Part shown: one piece after another, positions 58,220 to 64,000 of the stretch
Position numbering within the stretch: position 1 is the stretch's first letter
How the letters are laid out: each line of letters begins with the position of its first letter
Origin: Lepas anatifera
Lineage: Eukaryota > Arthropoda > Thecostraca > Lepadidae
Assembly: GCA_034440635.1 (NCBI GenBank)
Contig: JAOTON010001911.1
Coordinates: 1 to 64,000 of the forward strand
Direction of reading: 5' to 3'
DNA: 64,000 nt
Translations under genes and position numbers: made by a program
The notes under the pieces: model-generated
Databases searched by the model: none
Seen by the model: only the letters and a program-made list of their open reading frames with translations
Told to the model about the DNA's origin: nothing

Positions 58220-61200
58220 GTAAGTCCACATCAGTAGTTTTTTTGTTTTTTTCTGCTTTGTCTATAATTGTTAGCTTGAGGGGACAAGTCGAGTATTGAA
58301 GCCACAGTATTGGAACAGAACGAACATGAGAACAACACACATAATCATCCTAATATGAGGGCGAGCCAGCTCGGGGAGGGTGATGACAAAAAACATCAAA
58401 AACGAAGAATTTGGTGATATGTGTTGGTTTGTAGGCCGCTGGTATCTGTCTCTCAATTTCTAATTGGGTAAAATGACAATACTTTCTCTCCAAGCTTAAT
58501 GATACTTCTATTTGATTAATCTTAAACCATGTTCCTGTATCTCTGGGAAGGATTTATGGTAAATGTCAAAGTGAAGGGTCTAGATTGACCTCTCACCTGC
58601 TAAAGTATCACACATTTGTTGGGTGAATGAATTTCTTCTAAGAGGCATGAAACAGACATTTGTTTATCACAATTATTTGGTACCTTACGTTTATTGCATT
58701 AACATGTCACACACATTCGTGGGCGAAGGGGCATTATGATGTTTCGCCCACTACAAAATGTGAGACATACAAAAGTGATATATTAAAAATGGCCCGCGTC
58801 CCGACGATCCCACTGATCGCCCAGGGAAGCCCACCAGCTGTCATCATAGGACCCGACCAATCATATATTCGGATGGAATGTAACAACATACTTTTTCCTA
58901 GGGGTGAGACTTTGAGACATGGCTTTTTGGGCCTCTCACGATTCTCTTCACTGGACAAAACAACAATTCCAACGAAACAGTCAATTGGTACCGTTCACGT
59001 TTATTACATTCACTCGTCTTACACATGGGTAGGCGAAGCACCGCATGACATTTCGCTCACTACAAAGCTTGGAAATATAAAACTCAAATTAAAAGTGGTC
59101 TTCGTTTCGGCGATCTCACGGATCGCCCAGGGAAGCCCACTAGTTGCCATCATGGGAACCGGACACTATTTCTCGGAACTGTCAGAGCCAGAGAAACCTA
59201 TGCAATATTTCGAGTTGACAACTCTCCTTAGGGAAGACGATGAGGAACTATGGCTGGGTGGGCAGGGGCGACGGCGGGTGATGCGGAACCCCGATGCGCA
59301 ATTACTTTCATGTGACTAGTCATAGGTTCATATGAGTACCAGGAGTGATAAGGAATTTGTTACAAGCTGGTTAAGTTTAAGAGCGAATAAACAACTTGAG
59401 GCCAATCCTTTTTGAAATTAGCATGACGGAGCAGCGCTCGGATGTATACGGAGGTTCGTAAAGCTAGATTCACTGACATTTTGTGCCCAGTTATCGACGA
59501 ACCACAAAAGTTATGGATTCTTAAGTTTTGCCACGAGGGACCTGGTATAAGTCGATAATTTGTCGTTAGGCTTAAACAACAGCTCCCAAGTTAAAAATAA
59601 AAATGGATGTTCTTTTATACCAGAAACCTAAAACAAGTCACACTTACCATAAATATAAATCCCAGCATTGTAGATAGACGGGTCTAAATTTATGATTGAG
59701 TTAGAAACGCTACTTTTGGACAGCGCGACCCCTTTGAGGTGTCGAATCTTACGGCAGGAGCGCCGATACGTAGTCCTGGGGGGGGAGGAGAGTGGTGAGA
59801 TTGGCCATGAAGGATTCGGCAAAGGCAGCGGCATCTGCCCACATTTCCTGCCTTTTTTTGCTCATGAAATCGTGTATTGATAATAAAATGTGGGGTGTAA
59901 AGTTATTGTGAATTCAAGCATATTTTGCATGCCTTTATCAGCCTTTGTCTTGATCCATTATTGTTATACCAATAAAACAATTAGACAGAAATCAAGAATA
60001 ATACATGCAGGTTAAACTATGGCATGTTTGTGTAGGGAAAGTAGAATGATTTTTTTCAGGTTTCTTCGCTCAAATTGTATTAAATATATCTAACCGTGGA
60101 GCGTTTTTCGACTGGAACCCTTTGTATTCTTCGCCTCAAGTAGAACGTTACCGTCAGCCTCATTGCACTGGAGAGCTGAATCCTTGCGGATGCCTGGAGT
60201 CACCCACTGCAGTAAGCCGCAATCCCAAACCCCCTCGATATCGAATACACCCGTGTGCTCCTGACAGGATGTTTCGCGTGCGGAACGGACTCGGGGTTCC
60301 GCATCTACAACTGCGACCCGCTGAAGGAGAAGGTGCACCAGGACTGGACGGACGGAGGAGTGGCCTCCGTTGAGATGCTGTTCCGCTGTAATTACGTGGC
60401 GCTGGTCGGTGGCGGCTGCAGTCCCAAGTACCCTCCAAACAAAGGTACGGTGCCGGTGGATGTGACCCTCCCTGCGGGGGGGCGCTGGTGACTGGAGGGA
60501 AGCGATAGAGGATGGTTTTTGGTTGGGTTCACTGCTACGAAACGGCCGGCTCATATTGTATTTGTGCAGAATCGCGCGGTCTGCTATTTAATTCCGCTGC
60601 TCCGCTATTTGTGGACACTGAAAATGGTGGAGGAGGTAGGGTAGGAGTTTCTGTAACAACAAGTAGCGGGTAGTGGGCTCAAAATAATTAAAAACCGTTA
60701 ACTTGTAGCCTGTTAAGGGGACCACCGCCCAAACATTAAAGCAGATTGGATGATTTTCGTGTGATTCTGCTGGCATATCTTATATTAAAACTGCAAATTG
60801 TTATTTCATATACAGATAGTCAATAGTTTGCATTGTAACTTATTTTATTAACAAAAAATGAAAGTAATTTTGGGTAGCGTTTTTTATAAACGTTTTATGA
60901 TAAAAAGTAGCGATCGGGGAGAAGCGGGTAGCAGTTTTAGGGTCTTGAAAAACTTGCATTAGTGGCGGTAGCGGTTTCAGCTAGCAAAAATAGCGATAGT
61001 AGCGTGGGGAATTTGTGAGCGTCTGCCTCTGTATGTTCAGTAGTAGTTTGCATTGTAACTTATTATATTAAAAAACAATAAAAGCAATTTTGGTAGCGTT
61101 TTTTTATAAACGTTTTATGATAAAAAAGTAGCGATCGGGAGAAGCAGGTAGCAGTTTTAGGGTCTTGAAAAAATTTGCATTAGTGGCGGTAGCGGTTTCA

Positions 61201-64000
61201 GCTAGCAAAAATAGCGGAAGTAGAGGTAGTAGCGTATGGGAACTTGTAGCAGCGTCTGCCTCTGTATGTTTGTTATGCACTTTGTGTTCCATTTCGTGTT
61301 GTTTAAGGGCCCCGAGCTTTCTCACTCCGCCATCGGGAACCTTGTCCTCAGCAGTGAGTACGTTGCCTTTCACCTAACTCTCGTCCCCCTGTGGCGCGCC
61401 AGTGTTGATCTGGGACGACCTGAAGAAGCGCACCGTGATCGAGTTGGAGTTCTTCAGCGACGTACGCGCTGTGCGGCTGCGTCGCGATCGTATCGTAGCC
61501 GTGCTGGACAACATGATCAAAGTCTACACTTTCGTACAGAAGCCGCAGGCTCTACACGTTTTCCCTACCTCCTTCAACCCGCAAGGTGGGTTCCGACAGG
61601 ATATATCCAGCATAGATACACAGCAGTGCTTTGTTGTCTTTGGTACCAGATATTGTGAGTCTTCTGCTCAGGAGATTGGCGGTTGTATTTCAACCGCGGG
61701 TTAATTACCACGGTATTGGCGGCTAGAATTGGTTGAAATAATTTTGAAGCTTTTCTGAATTTTGGTAACAAAAATTCAATAGTTTTCAGTGTTTTTGAAA
61801 GTAATTCTCGTTCGGCTGTGACATTTTCTACGGCATATCAAATACCTCGAAATAGCGCAGATATCTTACATAGATGGTAGCTCTACTATTTGGGTGTCAT
61901 TTATCTGTAATGTCTTATGATTATTTGCGGCTTTGGCGTCGATCAAAATATTTTATATTGCTTTTCGGTTTCACATATGACGATGAAAAGTTGATAGCAG
62001 TTTCAGACCGTTCCGACTGTTTTCTCTTTCTTCCAAGGCTTCATCAGTTGGATGCCATATGACTCCAAGCAGATCAGTCATGTCTTCTCCCTCCCCTGTC
62101 CCCCCAATAAAGACTGGTCAGTGATTTACCAGCGTTTGCTAAAAGTTCCCAGTTTTGGAGGTCTCTGCCTGTTTTATTTTCACCTAGTGCAGCTGCCCGT
62201 CCGAACTTTACGGATTTTGTACAGATTAGGCAACGAATTTAAATTTCAATACATTTGAGTGCTGTAAAAACCGTTTAATTTCTGGTCCGGAGCGTCTCGT
62301 TTACCTACACCTTGTCTAGAAGTGTGGGTCTGCTGTGCCAACCCCTGGTAACGTACAACGCGCTCTTCATCCGCCGGTTCTGGTGACGCCCGCTGTCACC
62401 TGGACTCTGACGCAGACTGACCCCACAGGCCTGTGCGTGCTGTGTCCCAACTCCAGCGCCTCGCTGCTGGCCTTCCCGGGCACAAAGACCGGGCACGTGC
62501 ACCTGGTGGACCTGGCGGACACCTCGCGGCCGCCGCTGGATGTGGCCGCTCACGATACCGCTCTCAACTGTCTGCAGCTCAACCTGCCGGAACCAGACTG
62601 GCCACCGCCAGTCAGAAGGTAGGCCGCCGCTCGACCCGGAGATCGACATGGGGGATGATTAGCAGGTGGATATGGACGCTCATGGGGTTAACCCACTACA
62701 TCATCCCACGCATTGGTCTATTCTAGATTGTGATAAGGTCCCAATGCGGCTGGTTGACTCGGTTTTTGTTTTTCTTTGGCGAGGCTGTTTTATCAGTGGT
62801 AAATGCATCCCCGGTTACATTCTATGTCAGCAGGATGGTCCCAGTTTCTCTAGGCACGACTGGCGAATCAGTGTTCAGTACTCCCCCCCAATAGCATTTC
62901 TGCGAGCAGGATCTAGGATCTAGGATCAGGATCCACTTCTAGGCACGAGACGTGGATCAATGTTCAGTACTCCCGTGTGTTATGTTTATGAGCAGAATTG
63001 ACCCGGTTTCTGTGTGTGGCTGGCAGGGCACGCTGATCAGAGTATTCGACACATCCTCTGGAGACATTCTGTGTGAGCTGCGAAGGGGCGCCAACAACGC
63101 TCACATCTACTGGTAAGTCGGAATAACGCATATATGATGTTTCTCGGGACTTGAAGGCTTGAAAAGAAGACTGAAATCGGGTTAAAGTGGATTAAAAAAT
63201 GATTGGCGGTGAGTAAGAAGCGTCGTTGTGTAACAAGCGTGTGTATGGACCAGATTCATTATCTAAGCGAATTGATATTATTTGTCTGGAACTGTCGAAA
63301 GAACCCAGTGATAAGGATAGTCTGTCGGGCGGAAATAACCAACATCAGTCAAGAGTTCACATGTTGGACTGAAAATATTTGAAAACATTTTTAATGTGAT
63401 TTGACACCTAGTTTTGTTCCGTTTAATAGCTGAAATGTAACCAGGACGGGAATAATATCCCGTCATCATTCCTTTTAGGACAAAAATGGCAATAAAGATA
63501 ATTTTCCTCGTACTGGCAATACTCTTGCGGGTATTGAAGATTTAGTAATCGGCGTTTTGGCGCGATGGTGTGCTGGTTAGCATGTTCGCTGTCCGCGCGC
63601 CTGACCCGGGTTGAAGGCCCGGCAGGTTCCTTGAGGCTTGAGCAATGAGCGATTTGTCTCTCGGGGAACTCTTCCAACAGGGGAAGAGTTGGAGACGCCG
63701 TATGACCTTGGCGGTTGGTACGTAGACACGGTAGATAAGCCTCCAAAAGCTATGTTATGGTACATCTGGTTAGTGCGCTGGGATAGGTGTGCATTATTGG
63801 GAAACTCTGTACATGAGCATTTGTTGCGTAACCACCGCCCGATGCAGGACCCTCTTGCGGGAAGCCTGGTCCTAAACCGGTTAACCACTGCTCTGCCTCG
63901 GTACCTGAAGTGTGTAATCGCAGTCCTCCCGGCAGTCTGAACTTCAACCACGACTCCTCCCTGCTCTGCGTCTCCAGCGACCACGGCACCGTGCACGTGT
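58153..64000 (+). CDS. WDR45B: WIPI3 / WDR45B-like PROPPIN, six 5' coding exons, runs off right edge
   Basis: WIPI-family seven-bladed beta-propellers (PROPPINs) bind PI3P/PI(3,5)P2 on autophagic and endolysosomal membranes. Exons read by eye: 58153-58219, 60268-60444, 61403-61585, 62429-62618, 63027-63112, 63936-64000 (continues). All introns are GT-AG and the phases fit, except for a one-base loss in exon 4. The protein follows vertebrate WDR45B closely: [11 protein letters not shown] near residue 11, [16 protein letters not shown] in exon 2, [12 protein letters not shown] in exon 3, GLCVLCPNS in exon 4, and the phosphoinositide-binding motif as LRRG at about 224-227 (WIPI3/4 have L where WIPI1/2 have F). 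The WIPI4-specific insertion after IWDD is absent, favouring WIPI3. About 256 residues are present; the human protein has about 344, so roughly the last quarter is missing. Introns carry tandem duplications and a SINE. The start ATG is chosen because it gives the family's N-terminal length; a second in-frame ATG lies two codons on. Confidence 0.93.
58675..59175. repeat. Roughly 310-bp direct duplication in WIPI3 intron 1
   Basis: 58675-58865 and 58985-59175 share blocks such as CGCCCAGGGAAGCCCAC and GGTACCNTNCACGTTTATT-like. The duplication creates a spurious 219-aa frame across the intron. Confidence 0.7.
60268..60444 (+). CDS. WDR45B: WIPI3 exon 2
   Basis: The acceptor ctgacag completes the split glycine codon. 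Encodes residues 23-81 including [14 protein letters not shown] and the strongly conserved [16 protein letters not shown] of the first blades. The donor is gtacgg, phase 1. Confidence 0.93.
60825..61270. repeat. 220-bp tandem duplication in WIPI3 intron 2
   Basis: Two units from 60825 and 61045 starting AGTTTGCATTGTAACTTAT, both containing GTAGCGATCGGG and GGCGGTAGCGGTTTCAGC; about 90% identical by eye. Confidence 0.88.
61403..61585 (+). CDS. WDR45B: WIPI3 exon 3
   Basis: Acceptor gcgccag; encodes about residues 82-142, starting [14 protein letters not shown] and including [17 protein letters not shown]. The donor is gtgggt, phase 1. [12 protein letters not shown] without an inserted segment is the WIPI3 rather than WIPI4 arrangement. 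Confidence 0.93.
62429..62618 (+). CDS. WDR45B: WIPI3 exon 4 with apparent one-base deletion
   Basis: The acceptor ccccacag completes G143. The exon reads [28 protein letters not shown] and then LNLP. From about 62587 the family's [10 protein letters not shown] continues in another frame, as if one base were missing from the CCGG run at 62587-62590. The unshifted frame meets TAG at the donor and, if spliced, a stop in exon 5. The donor gtaggc gives phase 0 in the shifted frame, which joins exon 5 correctly. A sequencing or assembly indel is the simplest explanation, because the flanking exons are intact. Confidence 0.85.
63027..63112 (+). CDS. WDR45B: WIPI3 exon 5 (LRRG motif)
   Basis: Acceptor ggctggcag, donor GTAAGT (phase 2). 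Encodes about residues 207-234: [12 protein letters not shown], then [12 protein letters not shown]. The basic RRG pair is the phosphoinositide-binding signature of PROPPINs. Confidence 0.93.
63563..63722 (+). mobile_element. tRNA-derived SINE, family 1, in WIPI3 intron 5
   Basis: GTGTGCTGGTTAGCATG A box, ACCCGGGTTGAAGGCC B box, then CCAACAGGGGAAGAGTTGG and GACGCCGTATGACCTTGGC. Confidence 0.85.
63936..64000 (+). CDS. WDR45B: WIPI3 exon 6, cut by window end
   Basis: The acceptor cccggcag completes the split cysteine. Reads [20 protein letters not shown] before the window ends, the conserved stretch straight after the LRRG blade. Confidence 0.92.

Noticed and set aside
58660..59319. 219-aa + strand frame
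   Set aside because: Lies in WIPI3 intron 1 across a duplicated repeat; no protein features.

Overview
The window looks like nuclear DNA of an invertebrate animal, probably an arthropod; this is inferred from the animal-type split genes and the kinds of mobile element, not from any marker gene. Coding content is low. One gene is recognised with confidence: the first six coding exons of a WIPI3 / WDR45B-type beta-propeller (autophagy) on the + strand, 58153 to past the right edge. A second gene, on the - strand between about 9.5 and 15.5 kb, encodes spectrin-repeat helices preceded by 18 copies of a ten-residue repeat; its identity is uncertain.

Nearly everything else is mobile DNA, often nested. 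(1) At least seven families of 0.6-1.2 kb elements lie between TTAA tetranucleotides and have GC-rich terminal inverted repeats (TIRs) and no coding capacity, as expected of non-autonomous piggyBac-like elements. Five families (called F1-F5 here) have interiors crowded with AGGTCA/TGACCT hexamers. Copies lie at 1-222, 4126-6219, 17.2-20.1 kb, 23.8-24.8 kb, 26.3-28.6 kb, 34.7-35.7 kb and 43.4-53.3 kb; F6 and F7 are smaller groups. They insert into one another and meet at shared TTAA sites. (2) hAT-like elements with 8-bp target duplications range from 145-bp MITEs to a 6.6-kb element (36436-43072) that contains a second, minisatellite-filled 4.1-kb element (38180-42323). (3) There are truncated LINE copies at 4.8-6.0, 11.6-12.3, 43.7-44.0, 48.9-49.8, 56.3-57.2 and 57.4-57.8 kb. 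(4) Three copies of one tRNA-derived SINE family and one copy of a second are present. (5) A decayed mariner/IS630-type transposase sits inside a TTAA element. (6) Three long inverted repeats occur at 31.2, 47.4-48.9 and 56.1-57.4 kb.

Layout: 0-9 kb, repeats (F1, F3 with a LINE inside, hAT MITEs); 9.4-15.5 kb, spectrin-repeat gene on - with a CCCACA-rich intron and a LINE in another intron; 16-35.7 kb, TTAA elements, SINE, foldback; 36.4-43.1 kb, nested hAT/minisatellite complex; 43.4-53.7 kb, nested TTAA elements; 54-58 kb, AT-rich DNA, LINE remnants and a hairpin; 58.15-64 kb, WIPI3 gene with repeats in its introns. Exon 4 of WIPI3 has an apparent one-base loss that breaks the reading frame.

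All element assignments rest on end sequences, target duplications and copy-to-copy comparison done by eye. No database search was possible.
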